A stretch of 11,781 bases of DNA from Baffinella frigidus (GCA_026770585.1 MU646429.1:616779-628559), one strand, 5' to 3'; positions 1 through 6,370 are shown, counted from the first letter of the stretch. The notes: generated by a model from the sequence alone, not told the origin. Numbers and translations are program-made.

Positions 1-416
1 ACCTGGGTGTGGATACGCGGAGCCGTTGGAGCCATTTGAGGTATTGGAGCCATTCGAAGTATTGAAGCCGCTTCTTAAGGCTTGCAACGCCGAAGATAAG
101 AGTCGACATGCTATTTCAGGCGTAAAAACAAGGCTTAAGATATCTCTATCATAAATGAGGACAGACTATGGTATGTTCTGAGATTAAATCACCTGGGTAC
201 GCGGAGCCGTTGGAGCCATTTGAGGTGTTGGAGCCATTTGCTCTTCACAAATCGGCCACATTACTAAAAAGTGGCCGATGTGACGGGAGTTTGAGATTTT
301 TGTTGACTTTGGGACTTAAAAAAGGTGTCCAGAACTGGAACCTTCTCTAGTTAAATCACCTGGGTGTGGATACGCGGAGCCGTTGGAGCCATTCGAGGTA
401 TCGGAGCCATTGCGAG
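1..416 (+). repeat. Three direct copies of a ~60-bp module (family A)
   Basis: Copies lie at about 1-66, 183-239 and 352-415. Each opens with ACCTGGGT, continues with ACGCGGAGCCGTTGGAGCC, and ends in an internal 18-bp sub-repeat built on GGAGCCATT(T/C)GA. The middle copy lacks the 8-bp TGTGGATA block that the outer two carry. A weak relative of GGAGCCATTCG recurs at 2135. The small ORFs across these copies change frame between copies, so I read the stretch as non-coding repeat. Confidence 0.75.
65..168 (+). repeat. Dispersed repeat family B, copy 1
   Basis: About 100 bp, from GCCGCTTCTTAAGGCTT to GAGGACAGACTA. It matches 2978-3071 in the same orientation with scattered substitutions and small indels. 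Shared landmarks are GCTTCTT(A/G)AGGCTT, CCGAAGATAAG, ATGCTATT and GGACAGA. Its left edge abuts the first family A copy, while copy 2 has different flanks, so this is a dispersed unit and not part of module A. No coding potential is visible. Confidence 0.7.
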
Positions 417-460
417 TGGCACTTCTTCGTCGCTCTCCGTCTGCCACGCCTCCCGCGCCT

Positions 461-546
461 GGCGGTTACGTCCGTTACTCGAAATGGCGGTTACAGCCGT
501 TACTCGAAATTCTTCTGGCGGTTACAGCCGTTACTCGAAACTCGTG
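461..546 (+). repeat. Short tandem repeat, three units of 25-31 bp
   Basis: Units start at 461, 486 and 517. Each contains GGCGGTTAC(GT/AG)CCGTTACTCGAAA, with a TTCTTCT insertion at the end of the second unit. A fourth, diverged copy sits alone at about 940-965, directly to the right of the MITE at 815-934. That may mean the array and the MITE region were once contiguous. Short ORFs in all three plus frames are repeat artefacts. Confidence 0.75.
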
Positions 547-677
547 TCGAAAGATAACTGAATCAGTTCCCTAATTAGCGTTTCTCGTTGAATTAGGACG
601 CCGAGTTAAGTTTACTATGCCCTGACTGATTTATCCTATTCAACGAAGGAGGCTACCCGTGCACACAGAATAAATGT
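547..677. other. Unassigned sequence with one weak hairpin
   Basis: The stretch includes a CCTAATT/AATTAGG hairpin at about 571-598. I see no gene, tRNA or other structure here. Confidence 0.4.
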
Positions 678-778
678 CGATTGTAAATGTGTGTAGTAAT
701 TTTCATATGTTTGGTCACGTGGCCTACACGCTTTCCGTGCAGATACGTGACCAACTTCCCACAAAACGCCTACAATCG
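678..778. repeat. Imperfect inverted-repeat element
   Basis: The outer arms CGATTGTA (678-685) and TACAATCG (771-778) are complementary, as are the inner arms GGTCACGT (713-720) and ACGTGACC (about 745-752). The left arm includes GTGTAGTAATTTTC, the terminal sequence of the inverted arms found in three other elements of this window. This may be a decayed or half copy of that family. The arms pair only in patches. Confidence 0.45.
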
Positions 779-813
779 AATTTTATCATGTTCACCTCGG
801 TGGCCTCGTGTGG

Positions 814-935
814 TACAGGGGTACCTCGCTCATGAGAAACCACACACCCCTAGGACCGCCGTAGGGCCCTAGGGATAGGCCTACTGCAGGGTCCTAGGGG
901 GGGGGGGGGGTTCTTATGAGCGAGGTACCCCTGTG
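814..935. mobile_element. TA-flanked MITE (family 1), copy 1
   Basis: Terminal inverted repeats of about 24 bp lie at 815-838 and 911-934. They begin CAGGGGTACCTCGCTCAT and differ at one position. The interior is a second palindrome built on CCTAGGACC and GTAGGGCCCTAGG and ends in a run of 14 G. Copies 2 and 3 (11103-11224, 11340-11458) are flanked by TA on both sides; here the left flank is TA and the right flank has decayed to TG. A non-autonomous element using TA target sites fits the length (about 120 bp) and the lack of any ORF. TA duplication suggests Tc1/mariner-like mobilisation, but no transposase is present to confirm it. Confidence 0.8.
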
Positions 936-993
936 CTCGAAATGGCGGTTGCAGCGGTTACTCATTTCGAACGGGACACGAAGTGACAACTCT

Positions 994-1082
994 CCTAAAC
1001 CCTGAACCCTAAACCCTAAACCCTAAACCCTAAACCCTAAACCCTAAACCCTAAACCCTAAACCCTGAACCCTAAACCCTGA
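994..1082 (-). repeat. Interstitial telomeric repeat, C-rich strand
   Basis: Eight uninterrupted CCCTAAA units run from 1007 to 1062, flanked by CCCTGAA variants, then one more CCCTAAA and CCCTGAG. This is the Arabidopsis-type telomere heptamer read on its C-rich strand, the orientation expected at a left chromosome end. The low divergence contrasts with the degenerate tracts elsewhere and suggests a younger or recently homogenised tract. Confidence 0.9.
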
Positions 1083-1123
1083 GTGTGAAGTATCTTGATT
1101 GTTTACGTTCGGCCGATTTGATA

Positions 1124-1251
1124 GGAAAACTGATGTAATTCAAAACTTTTCGGCAATGAAATTCACTACACAGAACGATCTTCATTAGTAAATATTAAAA
1201 GCAAACGTGTAGTAATTTTCACTGAAATTCCGTGTTTAAAATTGAATCATC
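1124..1251 (-). mobile_element. Inverted-repeat MITE (family 2), copy 1
   Basis: The core arms GGCAATGAAATTCACTACAC (1152-1171) and GTGTAGTAATTTTCACTG (1207-1224) are inverted relative to each other, with weaker complementarity continuing outward; the outer limits are approximate. The loop contains ATTAGTAAATATT, which is the reverse complement of the loop in the copy at 4998-5137, so the two lie in opposite orientations. No ORF is present. Confidence 0.65.
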
Positions 1252-1346
1252 TAATTAGAATTAAATCGTCTAATTAAAATTAAATCATCTAATGAATCAT
1301 CTAATTAAAATCAAATCATCTAATTAAAATCAAATTAAATCATCTA
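1241..1346 (+). repeat. AT-rich tandem repeat
   Basis: About six imperfect units built on AAATCATCTAATTAAAAT, with period near 19-20 bp and some truncated units. Nothing suggests coding. It lies between the family 2 element and a 196-bp inverted repeat. Confidence 0.75.
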
Positions 1347-1401
1347 TGAGATTGCTCCAGAGAGGGCTTCTCGGGAAAGGTATTCTTCCCGACGACCTTC
1401 C

Positions 1402-1597
1402 GCGCCCGGACCGAGAATACTACGCGTAAAAGTAGAGTGTAAGTCCGATTTATACCAGGCAAGTCCGGTGTGTACTAGGAATTTTATCCATGTCCGGGAA
1501 ATTTCCTGATAAAAGAACAATTGTAAGGCTTTTTTCTGGTACAAACCGGACGTGCCCTACAATCAACTTTTACCCGTAGTATTCTCGGTCCGGGCGC
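1402..1597. mobile_element. 196-bp inverted-repeat element
   Basis: Arms of 32 bp (1402-1433 and 1566-1597) match with one difference. They start GCGCCCGGACCGAGAATACT. Weaker pairing continues inward to about 1460 and 1538 (TCCGATTTATACC against its partner) and outward through CCTTC. No clear target-site duplication is visible. Two minus-strand ORFs of 66 and 86 codons cross the element but show no recognisable domain, and palindromy alone accounts for both. Confidence 0.7.
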
Positions 1598-1837
1598 GGG
1601 GGCCTTCGATGATGTGTCCGTCCAAACGATTCTGGTACAAATTGCACTTCTTTTCAGGGCATGGGGCTTGAAATGATCCCCGGCTATCCAGGGAAGATGG
1701 AACTCGGGCGCTGCTAAGTGGTTTGGGTGTTTACCGACCCACACTCAAGCGGCAGTATTTCATCCATTAGATATTGATCAACTGACAAGAATTGAGGGCG
1801 GGGGGGGGAGAGAGTGTGTGTTAGTGCCAAGGGAGGA
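1598..1837. other. Unassigned spacer before the telomeric tract
   Basis: I see no convincing gene or repeat in this stretch. It contains a GC-rich purine run (GGGCGGGGGGGGGAGAGAG) near 1797, just before the telomere-like tract begins. A minus-strand ORF passes through but lacks recognisable motifs. Confidence 0.4.
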
Positions 1838-2115
1838 CGGGTTTAGGGTTCAGGGTTTAGGATTCATGGTTTAGGGTTTATGGTTTAGAGATTTAGGGTT
1901 GAGGCTTCAAGGTTTAGGGTTTAGGGTTTAGGGTTTAGGGTTTAGGGTTTCGGGTTTAGGGTTTAGGGTTCAGGGTTTAGGGTTTAGGGTTTAGGGTTTA
2001 GGGTTTCCGGTTTCGGGTTTCGGGTTCAGGGTGTAGGGTTTAGGGTTTAGGGTTTCGGGTTTCGGGTTTAGGGTTCAGGGTTTAGGGTTTAGGGTTCAGA
2101 GTTTAGGGTTTAGTA
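1838..2115 (+). repeat. Interstitial telomeric repeat, G-rich strand
   Basis: About 280 bp of TTTAGGG units with frequent variants (TTCAGGG, TTTCGGG, TTTATGG, TTTCCGG). The G-rich strand is on plus, the opposite orientation to the tract at 994-1082, so the two tracts face outward from the 0.75 kb between them. Degeneracy suggests age, or a subtelomeric rather than a terminal position. Confidence 0.9.
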
Positions 2116-2119
2116 CCTG

Positions 2120-2240
2120 GGGAAGGGGTGCCTTGGAGCCATTCGGGGGTGCCATTTTCGGGGGTGCCATTTTCTGAGATGGCTCCCCCGAATGAGATGG
2201 CACCTCCGAATTCATTCCCCCCGAATTCATTCCACCCATT
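2120..2240. repeat. Short direct and inverted repeats with hairpin
   Basis: CATTCGGGGGTGCCAT (2140-2155) pairs with ATGGCTCCCCCGAATG (2179-2194) at 15 of 16 positions. GGGGGTGCCATTTTC is also repeated directly (2145 and 2160), and CCGAATTCATTCC is repeated near 2207 and 2221. ORFs on both strands here (113 codons plus, 94 codons minus) are low-complexity. The minus ORF contains a KRGRP AT-hook-like string, but its Met/Gly/Pro runs follow directly from the DNA repeats. Confidence 0.6.
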
Positions 2241-2446
2241 CCGCCCTCCATTTCACCGTTGGCGTTGTTCTGTGGCCGTCCTCGCTTCTGTTTTGGTGTG
2301 GGGTTCGGGGTTGAGGGTTCAGGGGTTAGGATGGGTGCGGGATGATTCTTATGCACCACTGTACCAAGGCGGGCGTCCACTTTTGAGGATGTCCACTTTT
2401 GAGGAGTGCTACTGTATCGAAGCGGGCTCGGCCTTGAGGCGCATAG

Positions 2447-2620
2447 ACGTTAATAGGGTAACTGCCTGAAAATGGGGTAGTTAGGCCTGCGGCATTGCCT
2501 AGGACCTCCTACAGTAGGCCGAGACTTTTTGGTCCTAGGATCCCTCGGCCTACGGTAGGAGGTCCTAGGCAATGCCGTATGCCTGACTACCCCATTTTCA
2601 GGCCGTTAGCCTATCAACGT
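2447..2620. mobile_element. 174-bp near-complete palindrome (MITE family 3)
   Basis: Two 77-bp arms (2447-2523 and 2544-2620) pair along nearly their full length around a 20-bp loop. Landmarks from the outside in are ACGTTAATAGG, CTGAAAATGGGGTAGT, GGCATTGCCTAGGACC and TCCTACNGTAGGCCGAG. The inner segment carries the CCTAGG plus CCTACNGTAGG core that recurs in elements with different ends. No target-site duplication is evident at the outermost pairing bases. The transcript, if any, would fold into a long hairpin. Confidence 0.85.
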
Positions 2621-2689
2621 TTGGGTCACTCGAATTAAGGTTCGAGAGAAACAGAGAAGAAGAGGAGAGGGGTGGTGCGATCTCAGCTG

Positions 2690-2817
2690 CGGAAACGGTT
2701 AAAAACATTACTTTCTGGCAACGAAATTTACTACACAATTGGGTCTTACTTGTAATAGTAAAGCATCTGTGTAGTAATTTTCGTTGTCAGTGAGTAAAAT
2801 TATTTGATCGTTTCCGG
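2690..2817 (-). mobile_element. Inverted-repeat MITE (family 2), copy 2
   Basis: The core arms are TGGCAACGAAATTTACTAC starting at 2716 and its partner ending at 2789 (TGTGTAGTAATTTTCGTTG). Looser outer arms start CGGAAACG and end CGTTTCCG. The 30-bp loop resembles the loop of the 4998-5137 copy on the opposite strand. Length is about 128 bp, with no ORF of its own. Confidence 0.75.
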
Positions 2818-2977
2818 AGTCTCTGTCCTGTTGCGGAACAGGACAAGGATTCTGGGCAAATCGATGGTTTCTTAAGTCAACTCCCATGCAAGTGCACTCA
2901 GACTCCGATTGCATTTGTGGGTGATTGACTTACTATTTGCCCTCAAGTTGACTCCAGGGTGGAAGACAGAATCTGTC
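2818..2977. other. Unassigned spacer
   Basis: It contains a short CTGTCCTGTTGCGGAACAGGACA hairpin region at about 2825-2847 and a pair of motifs resembling CTTAAGTCAACTCC in opposite orientations (about 2871 and 2943). No gene is apparent. Confidence 0.4.
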
Positions 2978-3071
2978 CCGCTTCTTGAGGCTTCCAACCC
3001 CGAAGATAAGGGTGGATATGCTATTCAGGCATAAAAATCAGGCTTAAAATAGCATTGATAAGGACAGATTC
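2978..3071 (+). repeat. Dispersed repeat family B, copy 2
   Basis: It matches 65-168 in the same orientation and shares GCTTCTTGAGGCTT, CCGAAGATAAG, ATGCTATTCAGGC and AAGGACAGATT. The flanks on both sides differ from those of copy 1, which fixes the unit at roughly 100 bp. Confidence 0.7.
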
Positions 3072-3109
3072 CGAGATGAAAGGCTAGCTGAGAACCCTGC
3101 ACCAAATAG

Positions 3110-3248
3110 AATTAATCTCGGGAATGTCCTTCTAAACGAAGATTTGTACCAAGAACTTTTAGGATTTTAAAATATTGGTACTTTGGGGGCTTTAAAATAT
3201 CTTGATTGGTACCAAGAATCGTTTAGAAGGACGGTGCCGAGATTAATT
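3110..3248. mobile_element. 139-bp inverted-repeat element (MITE family 4)
   Basis: The arms begin AATTAATCTCGG (3110) and end CCGAGATTAATT (3248). They include an exact inner block GTCCTTCTAAACGA against TCGTTTAGAAGGAC, then TTGTACCAAG against its partner. The middle has two TTTAAAATAT stretches. No ORF is present. I could not find a convincing target-site duplication. Confidence 0.75.
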
Positions 3249-3316
3249 ATATTGTGGATCGCGATGAAAACGGGTAGCTCTCGCAGTAGAGGGTGCAGGG
3301 TGGGCCGAAAATTACT

Positions 3317-3368
3317 AAAGTTAACAATGTTGACCCTAAAGTAAAGTTAACAATGTTGACCCTAAAGT
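3317..3368 (+). repeat. Perfect 26-bp tandem duplication
   Basis: Two identical 26-bp units (3317-3342 and 3343-3368) begin AAAGTTAACAATGTTGACCC. Perfect identity implies a recent duplication. Confidence 0.9.
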
Positions 3369-3676
3369 TGTCGAACCGGTGTATGGTGAGGGTGTTGAAG
3401 GGTGCACTGTGAGCTGCGCCGCCTGCTCGGGAGCCTACGTTTCGCCCTGGCTACGTAAACACATATATAAGGTCGCCTAAGGTAACCTGGATACACGTAT
3501 ATATGTACGTATACTACGACTCATATACGTATTTCCCTTAAGTTGACACCCGGATATTCGGTGTAACGTGACCAACAATTGCTGACTTGTGGCGTGTTTC
3601 CTAAGACACACGCCAATAATTAACAGTGGAACGTTCCCTGTAGTGTACCGAGTGGCTGCAAACAGCCTTTCTTTAC
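3369..3676. other. Unassigned spacer before the minisatellite
   Basis: It holds an alternating TA/ACGT-rich stretch (about 3450-3532, for example ACGTATATATGTACGTATAC) with short self-complementary segments. I see no credible gene. The 61-codon plus ORF starting at 3589 runs into the minisatellite and takes its repetitive peptide from it. Confidence 0.45.
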
Positions 3677-4204
3677 ATGCCCTGCTAGCCAGGATATTTT
3701 ACCTTCTAAATGCACTGCTAGCCAGGATATTCTACCTTTTAATGCACCGCCAGCCAAGATATTTTACCTTTTAAATGCACTGCTAGCCATGATATTTGAC
3801 CTAGATGCACTGCTAACCAGGATATTTTACCTACATGCACTACTAGCCTGGATATTTTAACTAAATGCACTGCTAGCCGGGATATTTTACCTAAATATTA
3901 TGGTAGCCAAAAAATATTCTACCTACATGCACTGCTAGCCAGGATATTTTACCTTATAAATGCACTTCTAGCCAGGATATGTTACCTAAATGCACTGCTG
4001 GCCAGGATATTTTACCTTCTAAATGCACTGCTAGCCATGATATTTAGCTTCTGAATGAGCTGCTAACCAGGATGTTTGACCTAAATGCACTGCTAGCAAG
4101 AATATTTTACCTAAATGCACTGCTGGCAAGGATATTTTACCTAAATGCACTGCTGGCCAGTATATTTTGCCTAAATGCACTGCTAGCCATGATATCTTAC
4201 CACC
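3677..4204 (+). repeat. Minisatellite, 17 units of 30-33 bp
   Basis: Units begin ATGCACTGCTAGCCAGGATA and continue TTTTACCT, followed by either AA (30-bp type) or TTCTAA or similar (32-33-bp type). Unit starts are 3677, 3710, 3742, 3775, 3805, 3835, 3865, 3895, 3927, 3960, 3990, 4023, 4055, 4085, 4115, 4145 and 4175. The long type dominates on the left and in the middle; a run of 30-bp units lies at 3775-3926 and again from 4055 to the end. On the minus strand part of the array is open and encodes a LAVHLGKI-like decapeptide, but frame and spacing are not kept through the 32-bp units. Confidence 0.95.
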
Positions 4205-4275
4205 AGGAATTTGACTTAAGATTCTGTCTGGCAGGGCAGTTGACTTAAGGTGAAATGTTCTGGCTCGCAGTGACC

Positions 4276-4426
4276 ACACAGAGGGCTACGAAGGGATTTT
4301 CGGGCACTCAGTGTCCGAGTGTCCGTCACCTTGTCCGTAGGAACCCTCCTATACCCCCACGGATTGCCTACCGTAGGGTAGGGTCCTAGGTCGTATCATT
4401 CAAAATCCCTTCGAGGTCCGCTGTGT
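4276..4426 (+). mobile_element. MITE family 5, full copy (151 bp)
   Basis: The terminal arms ACACAGAGGGCTACGAAGGG (4276) and the complement at 4402-4426 (ending CGCTGTGT) match at 21 of 25 positions. The interior contains CCTACCGTAGGGTAGGGTCCTAGG, split here as CCTACCGTAGG and GGTCCTAGG: the core shared with other families. The copies at 4886-4959 and 5138-5226 are in the opposite orientation. No ORF is present. Confidence 0.8.
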
Positions 4427-4548
4427 AGAATAACCTGTTAATTCTCCCATTTGTCCTGTTGATTCTCCCGTTTGGTCTCAGGGTACCTCTGGTCTCAGAT
4501 TCGTCAACAAGATCGTCTAAGGCGGTCTCAGAGATACGCACCCTGCGA

Positions 4549-4618
4549 CTGGATATTCAAAATATCCGGTCTCAGATTTCAAGGCGAAATTGACGTACGG
4601 AGACTGGAGTTGACACCT
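4549..4618 (+). repeat. Dispersed repeat family C, copy 1
   Basis: About 70 bp opening with the hairpin GGATATT-CAAA-ATATCC, then GGTCTCAGATTTCAAGGCG, then GAGACTGGAGTTGACACC. The same unit is present inverted at 6257-6329. Simple repeats of GGTCTCAG lie just upstream (4474, 4490, 4524). No gene is visible in 4427-4885 apart from these repeats. Confidence 0.7.
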
Positions 4619-4885
4619 GTTGATCCACCCATTTGTCCTCCACCTTGAGGAAATCAAACTGAAGGACACAAATTCGCACTTTTAAAAGCACGTCGGTTTT
4701 AAATAGGCCCCTCTAGCGTTCTCGAGTGGTAAGGCGGTATCGACCTGTTGATTGACCCATTTTTTTTTGTCCTGCATCGCGGAGAGTTGCCCTGCCCACT
4801 TGTAAAAGAATCACTGTTTTGAAATAGTCACATTTCTAGCCTCGAGTGGGGACCGCGGACATCACCTGCGATGAGTTACCACAGA

Positions 4886-4959
4886 CCTAGGACCCTACGG
4901 TAGGCAACCCGTAGGGGCACAGGGGGGTTCCTACGGATAAGGTAACGGAAACTCGGCCT
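4886..4959 (-). mobile_element. MITE family 5, partial copy (holds the empty site)
   Basis: It starts CCTAGGACCCTACGGTAGGC and continues through CCGTAGGGGCACAGGGG and GGATAAGGTAACGGAAACTC. It matches the inner part of 4276-4426 in reverse. The string GCAACCCGTAGGGG (4904-4917) is the uninterrupted version of the site occupied by the 140-bp insertion at 4998-5137. Both ends of the element are missing; module D follows directly. Confidence 0.75.
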
Positions 4960-4997
4960 GCATCGCGGCGAGTTGCCTTGCCCACGGTAAGCAACCC

Positions 4998-5137
4998 TTA
5001 TCCGGGGAAACCCATTTTTCTTGGGTTTGATGGCAAGGAAAATTACTACATCAATGCTTTAATATTACTAATAAGAACGAATTGTGTAGTAATTTTCCTT
5101 GCAATCAAACTAAAGAAAACTTGGTTTCCCCGGATAA
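4998..5137 (+). mobile_element. Inverted-repeat MITE (family 2), copy 3, with target duplication
   Basis: The 53-bp arms (4998-5050 and 5085-5137) begin TTATCCGGGGAAAC and end GTTTCCCCGGATAA, with inner ends GGAAAATTACTACA and TGTAGTAATTTTCC. ACCC flanks both sides (4994-4997 and 5138-5141). The matching empty site with a single ACCC is present at 4904-4917 inside a duplicate of the host sequence. This is direct evidence of insertion with a 4-bp duplication (5 bp if the terminal A is counted). The minus ORF at 5046-5384 starts in the arm and is not credible. Confidence 0.9.
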
Positions 5138-5226
5138 ACCCGTAGGGGCATAGGGGGGTTCCTACGGATAAGGTAACGGAAACTCGGCCCGAACTGGGCC
5201 GAAAATCCCTTCGTAGCCCGCTGTGT
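5138..5226 (-). mobile_element. MITE family 5, right half interrupted by the family 2 insertion
   Basis: It continues ACCCGTAGGGG, TTCCTACGGATAAGGTAACG and AAAATCCCTTCGTAGCCCG and ends CTGTGT. This is the reverse complement of the left end of 4276-4426, with a better preserved terminus (GCGGGCTACGAAGGG). Together with 4983-4997 it forms the host copy into which the family 2 element inserted. Confidence 0.8.
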
Positions 5227-5395
5227 GGCCGGACAATGTGAGACGCTAACGTGACCGAGCACCGTACAAAGTCAAGTTGTATGGCTGGAAAGTGACTTTC
5301 AAGGTCGTCTAAGGCGGGCTCGACCTGTTGGTTGACCCATTTGTCCTGCATCGCGGCCAGTTGCCTTGCCCACGTCGCGCGCACCTGGGTTGGGG

Positions 5396-5396
5396 T

Positions 5397-5456
<60 letters not shown>

Positions 5457-5725
5457 GGTTTGGGGTTTGAGGTGTAGGGAGTGGGGTTTAGGGTTGAGGG
5501 TTTAGGGTATAGGGCATGGGGTTCAGGGTTCAGGATTCAGGGTTTAGTGTTTAATGTTTAAGGTTTAGGGTTTAGGGTTCAGGGTTTAGGGTTTGGGGAA
5601 TAGGGAATAGGGAATGGGGTTTAGGGTTTAGGGTTCAGGGTTTAGGGTGTAGGGTTTAGGGTTCAGGGTTTAGGGCGTAGGGTTTAGGGTTTAGGGTTTA
5701 GGGTTTAGGGTTCAGGGTTCGGGGA
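5396..5725 (+). repeat. Telomere-like tract: nine perfect TTGAGGG, then TTTAGGG variants
   Basis: 5396-5458 is nine perfect TTGAGGG heptamers. From 5459 the tract changes to mixed TTTAGGG, TTCAGGG, TTTGGGG and GGGAATA variants, ending with perfect TTTAGGG units at 5689-5710. The two halves differ sharply in unit type, pointing to separate homogenisation events. Orientation is G-rich on plus. Confidence 0.9.
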
Positions 5726-5795
5726 TGAGGGTCGGGACCTCCTTCGCCTCCGCCGCGGGCATGGAGAGCACTTTGAGCATAAAGTCGGAGTCCCC
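5712..5795 (-). CDS. Possible terminal exon (weak)
   Basis: On the minus strand CTGCCTGCAG resembles a 3' splice acceptor. It is followed by an open frame of 27 codons (GDSDFMLKVLSM, then AAEAKEV) that ends at a TGA where the telomere-like tract begins. Third positions are mostly G or C, like the ORF at 6832-7665. The acceptor plus the GDSD codons are duplicated at 6221-6242. A plus-strand ORF of 67 codons (5725-5928) and minus ORFs in two other frames overlap the stretch and cannot be ruled out. No family is recognised. Confidence 0.25.
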   Translation of the reverse strand, partial: GDSDFMLKVLSMPAAEAKEVPTLIPEP

Positions 5796-5929
5796 CTGCA
5801 GGCAGCACACGCATCAGCCCTGCGCGGCGGACCAAATCGACGATTGTGTGGAGCCATGTCCTCGGGTGGCGCATTCGTTTTCGAAGGTGCCGCCCGAGGA
5901 ATTGGCGCATGCTCTAGCCTCGATTTAGT

Positions 5930-6256
5930 CCGCCTCGGAGGGCTGGTGGACGCCAGAGGAGATCCTCGCGCGCGCGAGGCTTGACAGGAGGCACGGTTCA
6001 CAAGCACAGGGTTGGTCTGGCATAATATGCACTTAATGAGGAGCCCATATCAACGTAGGTCTCCTCTCGAGGGACGTGCCAGGGACGTGCCCCAAACTCG
6101 GGCAGAGCTAGATGCTGGTGTGCAGCATCAAGGTGACGCACCAAAGGCAGGCCTAATATGGCAACCCTCGCAGCATGCGCTAGCTCTGCCTGAGTTTTTT
6201 TCTGGCGCGTCCTCAATAACGTCGGAGTCCCCCTGCAGGCAGAGGACCGTGAGAAC
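5930..6256. repeat. GC-richer spacer with modules X, Y, Z (set 1)
   Basis: Short modules recur here and at 6326-6406. X (GCTGGTGTGCAG(C/G)ATCAAGG) is at 6114-6132, Y (GGCCTAATATGGCAACCCTC) at 6150-6174, and Z (CTAGCTCTGCCTGAGTTT) at 6180-6197 with an inverted Z at 6094-6111. A 22-bp string beginning GTCGGAGTCCCCCTGCAG is identical at 5784-5805 and 6221-6242. On the minus strand the modules spell TQAEL and GLPLVR in one frame, which echoes the end of the protein encoded at 6832-7665. I see no intact gene here. Confidence 0.6.
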
Positions 6257-6329
6257 AGGGTGTCAACTTCAGTCTCAGTAAGTTAATTCCGCCTTGAAAT
6301 CTGAGACCGGATATTGTGAATATCCGGCC
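6257..6329 (-). repeat. Dispersed repeat family C, copy 2 (inverted)
   Basis: Reverse complement of 4549-4618. It contains GTGTCAACTTCAGTCTCAG, CCGCCTTGAAATCTGAGACC and the hairpin GGATATT-GTGA-ATATCC. It runs directly into module Y at 6326. Confidence 0.7.
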
Positions 6330-6370
6330 TAATATGGCAACCCTCACAGCAAGCTGGTGTGCAGGATCAA

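Larger units (their letters stand above)
4613..5373 (+). repeat. Module D: recurring CCTGCATCGCGG / GTTGCC block
   Basis: A block reading ACCTGTTGATTGACCCATTT, GTCCTGCATCGCGG, (A/G)AGTTGCC(C/T)TGCCCAC occurs at about 4742-4800 and 5322-5373. The right half only is present at 4958-4986, and the left half at 4613-4637 and, more weakly, near 4430-4470. The block sits at the edges of MITE family 5 copies and was probably duplicated together with them. Confidence 0.65.

Noticed and set aside
1484-1744. Minus ORF of 86 codons across the 196-bp inverted repeat
   Set aside because: It crosses the arm and loop of a palindromic element without motifs; the open frame is short enough to arise by chance.
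2096-2380. Minus ORF with AT-hook-like KRGRP
   Set aside because: A single five-residue match inside a low-complexity frame that ends in telomere-like repeats is not enough to call a protein.
2625-2660. Possible tRNA T-arm (GGTTCGAG)
   Set aside because: There is no matching acceptor stem, D-arm or anticodon arm around it; no tRNA was found anywhere in the window.
3677-4204. CRISPR-like array of repeats
   Set aside because: The units are contiguous and degenerate along their whole length. There are no unique spacers, and the setting is eukaryotic; this is a minisatellite.
4031-4279. Minus-strand ORF with LAVHLGKI decapeptide repeats
   Set aside because: The peptide periodicity simply reflects the 30-bp units. 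Frame is lost at the 32-bp units, and there is no codon bias for coding.
5396-5725. True chromosome end
   Set aside because: Unique and repeat DNA continues for thousands of bases on both sides, and the units are variant; the tract is interstitial unless the assembly is chimeric.
5705-6007. Minus ORF with CxxC-like cysteine pairs
   Set aside because: Two other minus frames and one plus frame are equally open in this GC-rich stretch, and the tail is telomere-like sequence; no zinc-binding spacing matches a family I recognise.
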